A stretch of DNA of 64,000 nucleotides from Akebia trifoliata (GCA_017979445.1 CM030706.1:22647884-22711883), one strand, 5' to 3'. Counted from the stretch's first letter, positions 45,196 to 56,590 are shown. Numbers and translations are program-made. Notes: generated by a model from the sequence alone, not told the origin.

Positions 45196-45420
45196 ATCCC
45201 AAATGGCTAGGTGTGCTCTAAGTGATCCTGCATAACTGACTTAAGATGTGAACCAAACTTCCCAAATGAGTCGGGCGTGGTACTAAGTGACCCCACACAA
45301 TCGACTTAGGATGTAGACCGGACTCCCAATATGAGTCAGGTGTGACACTAAGTGGTCCCGCACGATTGACTTAAGATGTGAACCAGACTCCCCATATGAG
45401 TTGGGTGTGTGTCAGGTTTC
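45196..45420 (+). repeat. 65-bp tandem array
   Basis: The unit contains ATGAGTCGGGCGTGGTACTA, AGTGACCCCACACAATCGAC and TTAGGATGTAGACCGGACTC. Marker ATGAG occurs at 45266, 45331 and 45396. About 3.5 copies are present. It abuts the 49-bp array and shares its AATGAGTC/GTCGGG words, so the two may be related. Confidence 0.75.
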
Positions 45421-46669
45421 TCTACATCCTACATCTTTAAAGTAACATGGACACAAAATAATAATAATTGCATAAAACAATAAGGCAATTAGTTCTCAGT
45501 CCGATGTTGTAAATCCGCATCAGCCTAAAACAACATAGTTTGATTGAATCCAATTTGTAAATTGATTTCCTAAGTTAAACCCACTCGACTCGTTGAGTCG
45601 AGGTCAGCTGCCCATTAACAAATTAGTCCTCCAAATTAAGCCCTTATTTATGCCATATGACATGTTGAAACTCTTTGACTCGAATGAACATGGAAATGGG
45701 CTCGACAAAATTCCATGATTTGGTCGAATTATCAATCAATAATTTGGAATCCTTTGCTTAATCGACTTCCCAAATTATCAATCGATTTCATTAAGTTCCT
45801 TTTGAATGAGTTCATCCATTTAACTCAATCAAATTTCTTGGCTTAGTTGAATTCTCAATTAATTGATTTGGCTTGATTGAGCATATAGACTCACTCAAGT
45901 CATTAAATAACAAAACTCGGCTAAATTAGACCTTTCATTTTGGTTAGGATAAATTTTTTTGATGGACTTTGAAATATTCAATATGTTGTATAGACGTAAT
46001 ACTGTAAGAGTATCTGTCTGGTTTGTCATTTTCCAAGATGGAGTAATTCTTGATACTCAAACTCTCCACAAACAAAGAGTTTTTTTGTGGCATTTTAGTA
46101 TACACCTGTGAGCGTGAGCCTAAACACCATTGTAAGTATTCATTATTGGTTTGTTGGATGACCATGCCTCCATCACACAGCCAACACACGCTTCCATCTA
46201 AGCATATCTTTGGCCCAAGCCCACTAAATGAGAAGTACTTTGACGAGACTTCACGACTCGTCACCCATATCTTTCTATCCATGTTTCTCTTTTAATAAAA
46301 AAAAATCAAGAGACAGACCTCAAGTCCCACATCAAAAATTGATGAGTACAACGTACAACCCAATAAATCCTAACTTTACCTTTTAATGTTTCTTGCTTTC
46401 CTATACCGCTTATGTCTCAATGCCTACGTTTCCTCACAAACAAAATGACATGGGTCTACGTTTAGGCTCTTTTATTGATCAAGAGCTGTCCTAGGATGGT
46501 TTCCATATACATCATAATTGATGTGTATATGAAGCACACAATTCCCTTCCCTTGTTCTTGCTAATTTTGCTTTATAGGTGTACGATTTTTTTTTTAAAGT
46601 AAATCATAGAGACAGAGACGGACTCCAAACCTTTTCCATTCTTAGAAGTTTAAACTGCAACAATAATAA
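45421..46669. other. No gene identified
   Basis: A 112-codon minus frame (45944-46282, MDRKIWVTSREVSSKYFSFS start) and a plus frame opposite it have no recognisable motif, and I cannot support either as a gene. AAGTCCCACATCA at about 46322 resembles the upstream element of plant snRNA genes but lacks the TATA box at the expected distance. Confidence 0.3.
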
Positions 46670-46717
<48 letters not shown>

Positions 46718-46724
46718 TATATAT
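46670..46724. repeat. (AT)n microsatellite, left flank of MITE
   Basis: About 27 AT units with two interruptions. A second AT run of about 13 units lies at 47091-47116, on the other side of the MITE. Confidence 0.9.
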
Positions 46725-47090
46725 GGATCCCGTTCCGCAACAAACACTTTGACAAACATTTTGGCAAAACATTTTTCAAAACATGGGTTAGAGGTTTTGG
46801 AATGGGCTGATTTTTGGTGAGGATGATCTCTACGGTGAGGAGATCATCCTCACCAAAAATCAGCCCATTCCAAAACTTTTAGCTCCAGTTTACAAGTTGA
46901 AAAATTGTGGACCATCCATTTTTTGTAAACCATTTTTGATGGGATTAGAAGTTTTGGAATGGGCTGATTTTTGGTGATGATGATCTCCTCACCAAAGAGA
47001 TCATCCTCACCAAAAATCAGTCCATTTCAAAACCTCTAACCTATGTTTTGAAAAATGTTTTGCCAAAATGTTTGTTGCTGAATATTTCCA
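46725..47090. mobile_element. Foldback MITE with two internal hairpins, inserted in (AT)n
   Basis: The outer inverted repeats run from GCAACAAACACTTTGACAAA (about 46736) inward for over 100 bp. They pair with the end of the element (..TTTGTTGCTGAATATTTCCA). Inside each arm AGGTTTTGGAATGGGCTGAT.. is itself followed by its inverse complement around GGTGAGGATGATCTC, so each arm folds on its own as well. AT dinucleotides flank both sides, fitting a TA target, but inside a microsatellite this cannot be proved. No coding frame was seen. Confidence 0.75.
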
Positions 47091-47116
47091 TATATATATA
47101 TATATATATATATATA

Positions 47117-47912
47117 CACCTGGTAGTATCAACACCAGAGTGTGGCTTTTGTTTTACTCCAAGACAACATATATACTATGGTGAATTGTAACAGTCCAGA
47201 ATGATTCCAACCGACCATAATCTCCATACACCAAAAATGATGTGTAGGCCTATGAACCAAAACATAACCTGCTTCATCTCTTTTACTACTATCATCTGGA
47301 ATGAGGGTGGTGAAAGGGAAATATAGAACCAAAATCTATTGAAATCAAAAGGGTTTAATCATTGAATCCAAGCCACCGATCTAAACCCCAACAAAGAAAT
47401 AAGTTATGACCGACACTTTAGTCACCGATTTAAACCGAGCCCATCAATCAAAACCACCCCCCCCCCCCCTCCACCCCACACACAATTGTGTTGTGATCCG
47501 CACTTGCTTGGATGACCCAATTATGGGGAACCTAATTCCATTGCAACCTTCAAAGGATCGGTTCCTTTATGGACTTTTTTCCAACAATATCCCCATAGTT
47601 TGGTGATCCAATAATAAGAAACAATCACATATCTATGTGGTGTTTGGGTACATGGAACTTGATCTTCTTCATGCCCTAATCCATCTAGATGTGCATACAA
47701 ATATAGGGTTTTAAGATAACTCAAATCAGATTCAACGATGGATTATCCCCTATCGCTAGTGTTTGACCATCACTTTGCAATCTAAAAATCTGATCAACAA
47801 TCCATGATGTGTCCCTTAACAAAATCAAATTTTAAATCCTTACTGTAAACTGACCATGGCTGGTAGAGCATAGTCGTTTCTCCTTGTATGATTCTCATAG
47901 ACAATGCCAAAT
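47117..47912. other. No gene seen; poly-C run
   Basis: Overlapping short ORFs on both strands have no known product. An uninterrupted C run of about 13 lies near 47457-47470. Phrases such as CCACCGATCTAAACC and CACCGATTTAAACC occur twice (about 47373 and 47424), as in some plant DNA-element ends. Confidence 0.35.
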
Positions 47913-47989
47913 TGTACATGCAAAAAACTTGCACTACCTTGAGATCTATGATGATCTCGCGATCTCATCTTCTCGTACCCCTGGGTATG

Positions 47990-48237
47990 TGTAAAGAAAG
48001 GAAAAGAAAATTTTCCTTTGAATTGAATTTTATTGAATTAGAAGATGTAGCTTTATACAAAAGATTTCCTACAATCATGCTAATCTATTCTAGGTAATCT
48101 AAGTATAAAAGGCAACTAAACAAATATACAACCAATACAATATATCTGTCAATGAGTGGATAAGGAAACAAAACAGATATACAACTAATGCAATATATTC
48201 TTCAAGGAATGGCTGGATATCATTGACCTTCTCAACA
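47990..48237 (-). repeat. copia LTR (3' LTR of the minus-strand element)
   Basis: 248 bp, closing CTCAACA. It pairs with 52594-52841. It is very short for a plant LTR and typical of small copia lineages. Confidence 0.95.
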
Positions 48238-48244
48238 CTCCTCC

Positions 48245-48610
48245 TCAAGTTTGAGAGTGAATGTCAAGAACTCCCAACTTGCGCATCATAGTTGAGAAAG
48301 CTTCCTTTTCCAATGGCTTTGTGAACACATCCACAAGCTGATTTGTTGAAGCAATATGTTTGTCACAGAAAAAATGACAATCCATCTCTATATATCTAGT
48401 TCTTTCATGAAAAACGGGATTGGCGGCTATATGTAAGGCAGCTATGTTATCACAATATAACAATGCTGGCTTTGGATGCAATATTCTCAAATCTATTAAT
48501 AATGAATGCAACTAAGATAATTCACAGCATGTACTTGTCATGGCTCTATATTTGGCTTCTGTTGAGGAGAGAGATACGATTTTTTGCCTCTTTGTCCGTT
48601 AGGAAACAAG
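48245..48610 (-). pseudogene. copia RNase H domain
   Basis: The end of the polyprotein. The 88-codon open piece reads [20 protein letters not shown], then [13 protein letters not shown] and [20 protein letters not shown], closing [10 protein letters not shown] with a stop at 48245, just 8 bases from the LTR. The upstream part (KIVSLSSTEAKYRAMTSTCCE, about 48530-48590) is in the same domain but separated by a stop before LHSLL. The catalytic D of YCDN and the E of STEAKY are present. A stop at 48599 splits it from the RT, where a tryptophan is expected. Confidence 0.9.
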
Positions 48611-49697
48611 AGAAGATCCCAGAAAAACACAATAGCCCGTAGTGGATCTACGAGATATTGGACAACCTGCCCAATCCGAATCAGAAAAAGCTCGCAAAGA
48701 TAAATCATTTTGAGAAGGGAAAAACAAACCTTGTCTTGGACTACTTTTCAAATAACGTAACCTGCGCAAGGCAGCTTCCATGTGTGGTTTGCGTGGTGCA
48801 TGCATGAATCTACTTAACACATAGACTGAGTAGGTGATATCCGGCCGAGTAATAGTCAAATAAATTAGTCGTCCAACAAGTCGCCTATACTCAGATGGAT
48901 CTTTAAGCAATTCACCTGAATCCGAAAGCTTTATGTTTTGCTCCATGGGAAAGTTCATAGGTTTAGCACCCAAAAATCCACCATCTTTTAAAATTTATAA
49001 AGTATATTTTCGTTGCGAGATGGAAATACCTTTCTTTAACTGAGAAACTTCGATACCCAGAAAATACTTCAAATCACCCAAATCTTTAATTCGAAAATGA
49101 CTATGCAGAAAGTTCTTGAGAGCTAATATGGCATTGACATCATTACCCGTAATAAGAATGTCATCAACATATATCAACAAAGCTGTAAAAGATTTCCCTT
49201 TCCGATATGTGAATAACAAGTAATGTGCTTTGGATTGAACAAATCCAGCAGCTTGGATAGTTGTAGAGAACTTGGCAAACTATTGTCGGGAAGCTTGTGT
49301 TAAGCCATATAACAACTTGTGAAGGCGACACACTAGATTCTCCCCCTATCGTCGAAGACCAGGAGGTGGAGACATAAATTTGTTCATAGAGATCACCATG
49401 AAGAAAAGCATTGTTAACATCAAGTTGGTGAAGAGACCAATTCTGGGCAGCTACTAAAGCCAATAAACAACGAACAGTGATCATTTTAGCAGTGGGGGAA
49501 AATGTGTCATGGTAATCTATACCTTCCAGCTGTGTGTAACCTTTCACAACCAAACGAGCCTTGAAACGCTCAATAGTGCCATCCGAGTGTCGTTTGAATT
49601 TATAAACCCAACGACAACCAATAGGCTTTTTACCAGGAGGAAGAGAAGTGAGGGACCAAGTGTGGTTGGCTTCTAAAGCGGCCAATTCATATTGCAT
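48599..49697 (-). pseudogene. copia reverse transcriptase
   Basis: Three open pieces cover the domain. 49164-49697 has [60 protein letters not shown] and the first catalytic aspartate in [15 protein letters not shown], and then a frameshift after EQIYV. 48995-49219 has the YVDD motif in [15 protein letters not shown] and FRIKDLGDLKYFLGIEV. 48599-48973 has the thumb and connection, NFPMEQNIKLS, YRRLVGRLIYLTITRPDITY and SDSDWAGCPISRRSTTGYC. All key residues survive; only frame breaks inactivate it. Confidence 0.92.
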
Positions 49698-49989
49698 TGC
49701 TTCTTACCAACGAGAATGAGAAGCTGCTTTGATATAAGATGTAGGCTCAATATCTTGACTGACAGCAGTTGTAAAAGAGTAATGTTGTGGTGAGTAACGA
49801 TAATAAGAGACAAAATTACAAGGGGGATATCGCATACCTTTTTGTGGACCTGATGACAAATGCGGCAAATGGTTGGGAAATGTTACTTGGTTGCAAACAT
49901 AATCACATAAAGTCATGGGAAGGTGATGAGATCATTGAGAACTGTGTAAAATGGGTTCAGGAGGAAGACTAACATATGATGGTTGAGGA

Positions 49990-50835
49990 GAATTTGGATT
50001 CAGTGGTGAGGGTTGTTGGACGGGAGAAACTATTTCTGGTGATGGGGTTGTTGGACTAGTGAGGATATAGAAAGAGGAATCACAATAGTTGAATTTGAGG
50101 AAGTGGATAAAATGGACTCATAAGGAAAAATAGTTTCATGAAAAATAACATCACGGCTGGTGAACATTTGATGAGTGGCGAGGTCATAGAGCTTGTAAGC
50201 TTTTTGACCAACTGGATAACCAATAAAAATACAACGTTTGGCTCGAAAAGCGAATTTATGGGGGATGTGCACATCAATAGCATATGCAAGACACCCAAAA
50301 ACTCGAAGATGGGAATAAGAAGGAAGCTTGCTATAAAGTCGTTCAATAGGAGTTTGGTGAGAAAGGGGTGGTGTGGAAAAACGATTAATTATGTAAACAG
50401 CAGTGGAAACACATTCTACCCAAAAATGTAAAGGAAGGTGGGCTTGAAAACGAAAAGCTCTAGTTGACTTAAGAATATGGCGATGTCTTTACGAACCCAT
50501 TTTGTTGATGAATATAGACACAAGAATGTTGATAAGTAGTTCCTTCTTGTTTAAAAAATTCCCACATAGAGAAGAATTCTCCTCCATTATCAACCCGAAT
50601 GTTGGCTATAGAAACATGGAATTGTGTTTGGAAAAATGAGAAAAAATTGATAAGTAAATGTTGTGTTTCATTTTTGTGATGCATAAAAAATACCCTTGTG
50701 AATCTAGAATAATCATCCACAATAGTCAAAAAATATTTCGCACCAGAAAAAGAGGTAATTTTATAGGGGCCCCAAATGTCACAATGAATTAATTCAAAAG
50801 GTCGAACAAACGAAATTGAACTAACAAAAAATGGA
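49990..50835 (-). pseudogene. copia integrase core and C-terminal region
   Basis: 50469-50729 reads MTIVDDYSRFTRVFFMHHKN and then NIRVDNGGEFFSMWEFFKQE and CVYIHQQNGFV. This holds the second catalytic aspartate (VDNGGEF) and the QQNG segment before the glutamate. The first aspartate lies upstream at about 50790 (HCDIWGPYK). 50030-50272 carries the typical follow-on HKFAFRAKRCIFIGYPVGQK, AYKLYDLATHQMFTSRDVIF. The pieces are in different frames. From about 49704 to 49990 the linker to the RT is low in recognisable motifs. Confidence 0.88.
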
Positions 50836-50843
50836 AGTCGACT

Positions 50844-51420
50844 TTATTTTGCAAGTACACAAAGATCACAAGCATTATTGGACTCGAAAGGGAAATTTAA
50901 CAAATGTTTTGCCATAAACTCTAATCTAGAGGAAGACAAATGCCCTAATCGATGATGCCACAAAACGGTGGAGGAGGCGACTTGAGAATTGGGTAAAAGG
51001 CAAGAAGTGGCTGTTGCGGATGGAGTTTGAGGTTTTGGCTTCTCTGATGCTAACGCAACCAAGTAATAAATTCCGTCTCGTTGTTCACCCAAACCAATCG
51101 TCGTCTTCGTCATCAAGTCCTGCAAAATACAACAATAAGGGAAAAAGGTTACTGAATAATTGAGATCTTTGGTAACTTGACTCACAGACATTAAATCCAC
51201 CTTAAAAGATGGCACACCAAGCACATTTTTTAAAGTAACAGCAGAATTCAAAGGTAAATTTCCAATGGATGTAATGGGGGCTTGTTCTCCACTTGGCATA
51301 GCAACTGGTGGCAAAAGGGTGTTTTAATTGCTATTAACAAGTAAAGATGGAGATGAAGTAATGTGGTCTGTTGCACTACTGTCGATAATTAATTGATGGA
51401 GGTGCAACAATGTTTGTAAC
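50844..51420 (-). pseudogene. copia protease and GAG-pre-integrase domain
   Basis: Just upstream of the 156-codon piece, the minus strand reads LHQLIIDSSATDHIT (about 51370-51410). The copia protease motif DSGAT/S here has serine for glycine. The piece itself has NVLGVPSFKVDLMSVSQVTK and the zinc-type segment LWHHRLGHLSSSRLEFMAKH with CDLCVLAK. That is the HX..H..CX2C pattern which opens the copia integrase. One stop separates the protease from the piece. Confidence 0.85.
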
Positions 51421-51760
51421 AGACCTGAGGAAGCATTAGCAGCGTTAGCTTTAGGATTGGTGGATTGTGTCGTCTCTTTACCCTATATGATAAATAATAT
51501 TTGCTGGATTTGCAAATCAAAGAGCCCATTTGTCACTGACGACACTTCCTGCATTATTGGATCCTCCTTGACATTGTTGACTGAAGACTAATGGCTATTG
51601 TTGCACTTAAAATGAGTGTTTCCTTGATTGGGCCTGTTTGATGCATGTTTAAGGTGTTCTAGTGGGTACCCATTCAGCTTCCAACATGTTTCTCACACAT
51701 GATGGCCGCGGTCACAATAAGAGCAATGCAAAGGTTTTCGATTAGATGAGTTGGAACGGG
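51420..51760 (-). pseudogene. copia gag-pol linker with broken zinc knuckle
   Basis: On the minus strand, KPLHCSYCDRGHHV then a stop and ETCWKLNGYP (about 51660-51740). This is CX2CX4HX4C with a stop in the last spacer (CGT- or CGA-type codon changed to TGA). Further reading toward 51420 is low complexity. Confidence 0.7.
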
Positions 51761-52042
51761 AAGAAGAACCTCTTCCATGTCGAATAGCCAGAGCCACCGG
51801 TTCACCCTTCGAACAATCATGGCTGAGTTTTTCATCGTTTCACGTGCAACCCCTAAGCTTCGCTACTTCTCTTCTTATACAATGGAAGAGTAAGCCTTGG
51901 CAACATCAAGTAGTGGATTCATCAATAGAATTTGCCTTCGGATTGCACTGTAGGATTCATTGAGTCCCATGAGAAATTGCATCAATCTGTGTCTCTTATG
52001 GTCTGCCCCACAATAGCAAATAGTGTTATTATAGGATCTTAG

Positions 52043-52512
52043 TTAATCCCATAATTTTTTCAACCTTGTGTAATAAGCCGCAACAGTCATCTGATCTTGA
52101 GCAACACAAGTAATATCTTTCTCTATCTGAAAAATACGAGGGGCATTACTTTGAGAAAAATGATCCTGAAGGTCTTCCCATACCTCTTGGGCGGTGGTTG
52201 AAAAAATGATGCTGTCTGCAAAATCCTGTGTGAGTGAATTGAGAATCCAAAAGAGGATCATATCGTTGCATTTTTTCCACGAAGCATAGTCGTCTAGTTT
52301 GGCTGTGGCAGATGGCATTGTGGTGGTCCCGTCTATGAAGCCTAACTTGGATTTGGCATTCAAAGAAATCGTCATGGCTCTACACCATGTCGAATAATTA
52401 TCCCCATTAAGGGGTTTGGAAACAAGCACCATTCCTCGATGATCAGAATGATGGAGAAAATATGGATTGGCAGCATCAAGCATGCCTCTTTTCAAAGATT
52501 GTTGGTTTGCCA
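52043..52512 (-). pseudogene. copia gag N-terminal domain
   Basis: Starting at the second Met (MANQQSLKRG, 52512), about 156 codons remain open. They include NPYFLHHSDHRGMVLVSKPL, NGDNYSTWCRAMTISLNAKS, LGFIDGT and ASWKKCNDMILFWILNSLTQ, then AQEVWEDLQDHFSQSNAPRI and AAYYTRLKKLWD. These are hallmarks of the Retrotran_gag_2/3 (UBN2) family of plant copia gag. I prefer the MANQQ start because it lies a normal distance from the primer site and similar proteins begin this way; the annotated Met 11 codons earlier adds SLFSII. A stop follows KKLWD. Confidence 0.88.
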
Positions 52513-52581
52513 TGATAATGGAAAATAGAGATAAAAAAGAAGGCAAAAGAAAGAGGACAAAAAGTTAGGGTATCATTCCCT

Positions 52582-52593
52582 GCTCTAATACCA
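52582..52593 (-). other. copia primer binding site
   Basis: The minus strand reads TGGTATTAGAGC directly after the LTR, one base different from the initiator-Met tRNA complement (TGGTATCAGAGC). Confidence 0.9.
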
Positions 52594-52841
52594 TGTAAAG
52601 AAAGGAAAAGACAATTTTCCTTTGAATTGAATTTTATTGACTTAGAAGATGTAGCTTTATACAAAAGATTTCCTACAATCATGTTAATCTATTCTAGGTA
52701 ATCTAAGTATATAAGGTAACTAAACAAATATACAACCAATATAATATATCTGTCAATGAGTGGATAAGGAAACTAAATAGATATACAACTAATGCAATAT
52801 ATTCTTCAATGAATGGTTGGATATCATTGACCTTCTCAATA
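52594..52841 (-). repeat. copia LTR (5' LTR of the minus-strand element)
   Basis: 248 bp and the partner of 47990-48237. The outer end is CTCAATA (CA changed to TA) and is followed by the GTATG target duplication. A minus-strand TATA is plausible near 52710 (..CTTATATACTTAG..). Confidence 0.95.
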
Positions 52842-53269
52842 GTATGCCTGTAACAACACCTCTCTAACGCTCAAGTTAAAACTTTAGTACAAAGATATTG
52901 TAAAATTTAGAAGGGGGAGAACTCATACCTTTTAGTACCTCTGTCCATCTATTTATAAAGATGAAACCTAAGGATCCCTTTAGATCCTATTACCGATTTG
53001 ACCCTTATCCAATTTAGAAGGTAGATCTTAATTAATTATTTGGGAATGTATCTAGTAAATATCTGGCCCTCATATATTCCTCTTTTTTTTTTTCCTCACC
53101 AGAATTTTAACCTCTTTTGATCTAATCCTTGATTTTATCCAACCAAGACCTGAACCCATGATTGATTTGTGACTGAGCCACCTAGCTTATTTTTGTATCT
53201 TCATACCAAACTTGAATCCCTAAGTGCCACATGTTGTTCCTTGGTACCTAGGGACAAATATCCTCCACA

Positions 53270-53723
53270 ACAATCATCAACACGTGAGAATCAATTAGGA
53301 GGAGGCTCATGGCCTTACTTGATTCATCAACTACCCCACCACCTAGTTTGACCACGCCATGGTGGCCTTGAGCTTGATTTCTCCCAAACTATGGTGATTT
53401 GTCCCTATCCATTCCTTGAGTATAGTGGAACTTCAAATTTTGTACAATGGGTCATTGATTGAACTGAATTGTCTTCGAGACACCTCCAAAATAATTTGTA
53501 TATAATTAAACTCCTTTAATTACATATACATACATGCCAAAATGCATGGATTAAGCAATTATTCATCATAAGGCATAAAATTGACCTTAACATGATTTCT
53601 TATATAAAATATTGAATAATACTAATAAAAAGTAAATAAGTGCCTTCAAAATATATGAAATAATTAAAATACTTAGAAACTCATCATTAGTCATGGTGTG
53701 AAACTAGAAAACATATGATAGGC
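53270..53723. other. No gene seen
   Basis: AT-rich. A 60-codon frame overlapping 53169-53351 lies mostly in the LTR-like repeat. Confidence 0.35.
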
Positions 53724-53960
53724 TCACACTATAAGGGCATTAAAAAAGAATAATTTTAGGGTGAGAGATATACCTCTAAAAAGGTAAGATGCCTTGCAAT
53801 CTGTTAATACTTGCTCTTGAAGTGAGACATATCCATGGATGTCATCCAGGTCCATTAATAGTTGAAGGTACAAGGTAGATATCTTCATTTTAGTCTTATC
53901 AACAAATAAGTTGCACCCTAACAATTGTAAAAGGTATCCCTTCTCACAAGAAAACTTCAT
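53724..53960 (-). pseudogene. Fragment of a plant mobile domain (PMD) protein
   Basis: The minus frame starts MKFSCEKGYLLQLLGCNLFV and DKTKMKISTLYLQLLMDLDD, then IHGYVSLQEQVLTDCKASYL. The order YLLxLLGCxLFxDKT...YLxLLxDLDxIxxY is the core of PMD (MAIN-like, PF10536) proteins, which occur both as host genes and inside transposons. The WGAAxLAxLY segment expected next is absent or frame-shifted, and intron-like sequence follows (53724-53780). Only about 60 residues are recognisable. No neighbouring exon was found. Confidence 0.5.
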
Positions 53961-54640
53961 TCTAACTGTGCGATTAGAATCCGATGGACGGTGCTGATGG
54001 ATTCTATCTCATTGATCCAAAGTCGTTCCCGTCACCTCCCTTTTTGTATCGACGTGGTACCTACCAAAATCACTCTAACGCTTAAGTTAGAGAGGTAGAG
54101 AAAATAATTAAGGAACTGGTTAGACCTCCAATCCGTCAAAAGATCCTTTTTTTGTGTTAAATGTGTTATTTATGGACCCTTGCCGCAAATCAGGCTTTCC
54201 CCCTTTCATGGATGGTGATCTTAGGGAATTGCCTGATTTTGTAGATCCATAAACAGAATGGGGATCTTTTGGATTGGTCGTACTATACTGGAAAGTGTAA
54301 GTTCCATATTTGGTCAATCCCGAGACACATGTTGAGTATCGGATCGATTTACTATTGAAGACATATGAAGACTTTGTTAAAGCTGCTCAACCGTACATGC
54401 CTCGACAAAAAGCTTCCATGTGTATGCACAAATCTTAAGAGGTAATGAGACTACCTAATACCATTTTCCAACACTTAGATGATTGATAGGTCGACTCGTT
54501 GTAATTAGGAAAACTCTTTCCTCGACCCGTTCGCTCATCGGACCTTTTGGGAATTGAATATGGACATAGAGGGGACATTAAAGATTTGACCACTCTAAAA
54601 TCATTTTCTGTCCTTGGTATTTTATAGGTGTCATTATATA
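53961..54640. other. No gene assigned
   Basis: Short ORFs (for example 54120-54317 minus) have no recognised motif. A plus frame near 54200 reads MDGDLRELPDFVDP, but this is too short to judge. Confidence 0.3.
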
Positions 54641-54649
54641 GGTAAAATC

Positions 54650-56230
54650 TAGCTCACCTTCGAACCGTTTCGACGTCGGACTTCCCGAAAGCTCGTTTTG
54701 ACCAAAAATGATAAAAAGGGTATTTTGGTCATTTTACCTATTTTTATCATGACCCACCCCTTGGTGGAAGTTTGGGGATATTCTAAATAGTAATGTCTAT
54801 CAGCTCCCCAAACGGCATACAAAAAAGAGCTACCGTTTGAAAGTTATAGTCAAAACACTCTGCGGGGGCATTTTGATAATTTACTGATGTGCCTCACTTG
54901 TGGTTGACGGTGCCATCGACAGTCCTGATGGTGCCACCGACAGCAAATGCTCAAACGGTCATATTTATGACCGTTGAGCCATGAATTTGGTCTCTTCTCA
55001 TATATAACAACTCCAACTCTTTCATTTGGGTTGGTTGAAGCTTGAGAGAAGTAAATCCTTCATTTCTACATACTTTTAACCCTTTCTCTAGCCATGGAAG
55101 GGCTCAAACTTCATTGAAAATCCTTTTGACCCTTTGCCCTTCCTTTGGATCAATCCTAGAGAAGATTGCCTCTCCTCTCTCCACATTTTGAGAGTCTTCT
55201 CTACATTCATGAGAATTTAACTTAGGTGAACCCTTCAACATTCCTAGACTTCTCATTTGATCCCTCTCCGCCCATCAAACGTCACCTTGTACACACATTG
55301 GTACATTCATGGAGCAAGGAGCAAAAAGGAGATGATGGTAGGAGTAATTACAAGTAGCCGACGAACTCGGAAGCTTGATTGGAAGATCCAACCGTCGAGA
55401 CGTACTTGTAAGCTCAAGGACTCGAAGAACTCAAGATCTCCATTGACAAATCTTATGAAGATGAGTGAGTCTTTGATTTTGTTTTTAATTTTAAAAACAT
55501 ATGTATGTGGTTACTTGGTTCAGCCCTCAAAAACCAAGCTCTTGATTCGAATCGAGGATTCTTGACAAGAGTAGAGGTTTGTGAGTTTCCGAGGAACAAA
55601 ACTCACAATTTTGAGAGAATGCGTTCTCTCGATCTTAAGGTTTTAGAATTTAGCCTATGTATAAAAATTCTATGTAAAAGGTTTGAGGTGAACCATAAAC
55701 CCTTTTGATAGTGAACACCAAATTCCTAGGTAGGAACCTTGGGAGTGGATGTAGGCATGTTGCCGAACCACTATAAAACGCTTGTCTCGTGTTTGTGAAA
55801 ATGCTTCTATTAGTTTATACTTAGATGAATGTATGCTATGAATGAATACGACGCTAAGTATGTCATACGATGAATGTTTATATTCTAAGAAAATTTCAAT
55901 TGCATTACAAACTAGAGACTTGCCATAAGAATGGATGTAAGCACATTGTCGATCCATTAGATGACGTATGTTTTGTGCATGTGTTTATAATTCCGCAATT
56001 TACACTTGAATCGTATATGAATGTGTCATTGAATGACATGATTAAATGAATGATTAAATTTCAAGTGTATTTTCATTAAATGCATCTTAGAGATATAAGT
56101 GTCAAATCGAGGCTAGGTGAATGACTTAGAACACAATCAAATTATCAATCTAAGTTAAAATTGGATAAATCGAAAGAAATTTTAATTATCCTATTCACCC
56201 CCCCTCTAGGACTAGATATGGTACGAAGCA
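54650..56230 (+). repeat. LTR-like stretch, copia style
   Basis: It contains a TATA-like CATATATAACAACTCC at about 54998, a transcribed-leader-like section (GGTTGAAGCTTGAGAGAAGT), and close to its end TTATCCTATTCACCCCCCC (about 56186), a phrase typical of copia LTR 3' ends. The tRNA-Met-like primer site expected straight after is not recognisable, and no partner LTR is in the window. The AAACGGTCATAT..ATGACCGTTGAG palindrome at about 54953-54982 lies just before the TATA. Confidence 0.4.
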
Positions 56231-56590
56231 CGTATTTTCAGAAAGATCTCCTCCGAGATCTCTAGGCTTGACATGCACATATCAAGATTACAGTTATTTC
56301 TATGACCAGGTCTACCCTGCTTGGTAGACCAGGTCTCATTCAGTATTGTGCTACCCTTCTAGCCATAATAGGGAGATCTCTACTTTGACCTGCCCTGTTG
56401 TTGGCCAGCGCCCGTATTTTGTTCTACGCATAGTACTATTTAACCAGCCTGGACACGTGTATGGCTCAAATAATTAAACGGTTATTTCCCTTTGCAATTA
56501 CCCCCTCTCGAGGAGACGTTAAGTTTCTCCGTCTTCTCAAGACATGTAACCTATTTTTCATTGGTTGCTTTGACTCTCTATAATTACTTC

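Larger units (their letters stand above)
47990..52841 (-). mobile_element. Ty1/copia retrotransposon, structurally complete, frame-broken (4.85 kb)
   Basis: It has two 248-bp direct LTRs (TGTAAAGAAAGG..CTTCTCAACA/ATA) and a perfect 5-bp target duplication GTATG at 47985-47989 and 52842-52846. The primer site is next to the right LTR. On the minus strand the order is gag, zinc knuckle, protease, integrase, RT, RNase H, with the integrase before the RT, which defines copia. The LTRs differ at about 11 of 248 positions (about 4 percent). The single long gag-pol frame is interrupted by several stops and frameshifts, so this copy is not autonomous. Confidence 0.95.
47913..53269 (-). repeat. LTR-like repeat, copy B, interrupted by the copia element
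   Basis: 47913-47989 plus 52847-53269 form one copy of the 500-bp repeat of 43859. It ends CCTCCACA, followed by ACAAT, and the left flank CAAAT is a poor match to that pentamer. The break falls at GTATG, the copia target duplication. Confidence 0.6.

Noticed and set aside
45944..46295. A 112-codon minus ORF and an 81-codon plus ORF
   Set aside because: No domain or motif is recognised, the two overlap on opposite strands, and there is no nearby promoter or exon partner.
46322..46334. AAGTCCCACATCA as the upstream element of a plant snRNA gene
   Set aside because: No TATA box at the required spacing and no U-RNA-like sequence downstream; the word is also common in plant repeats.
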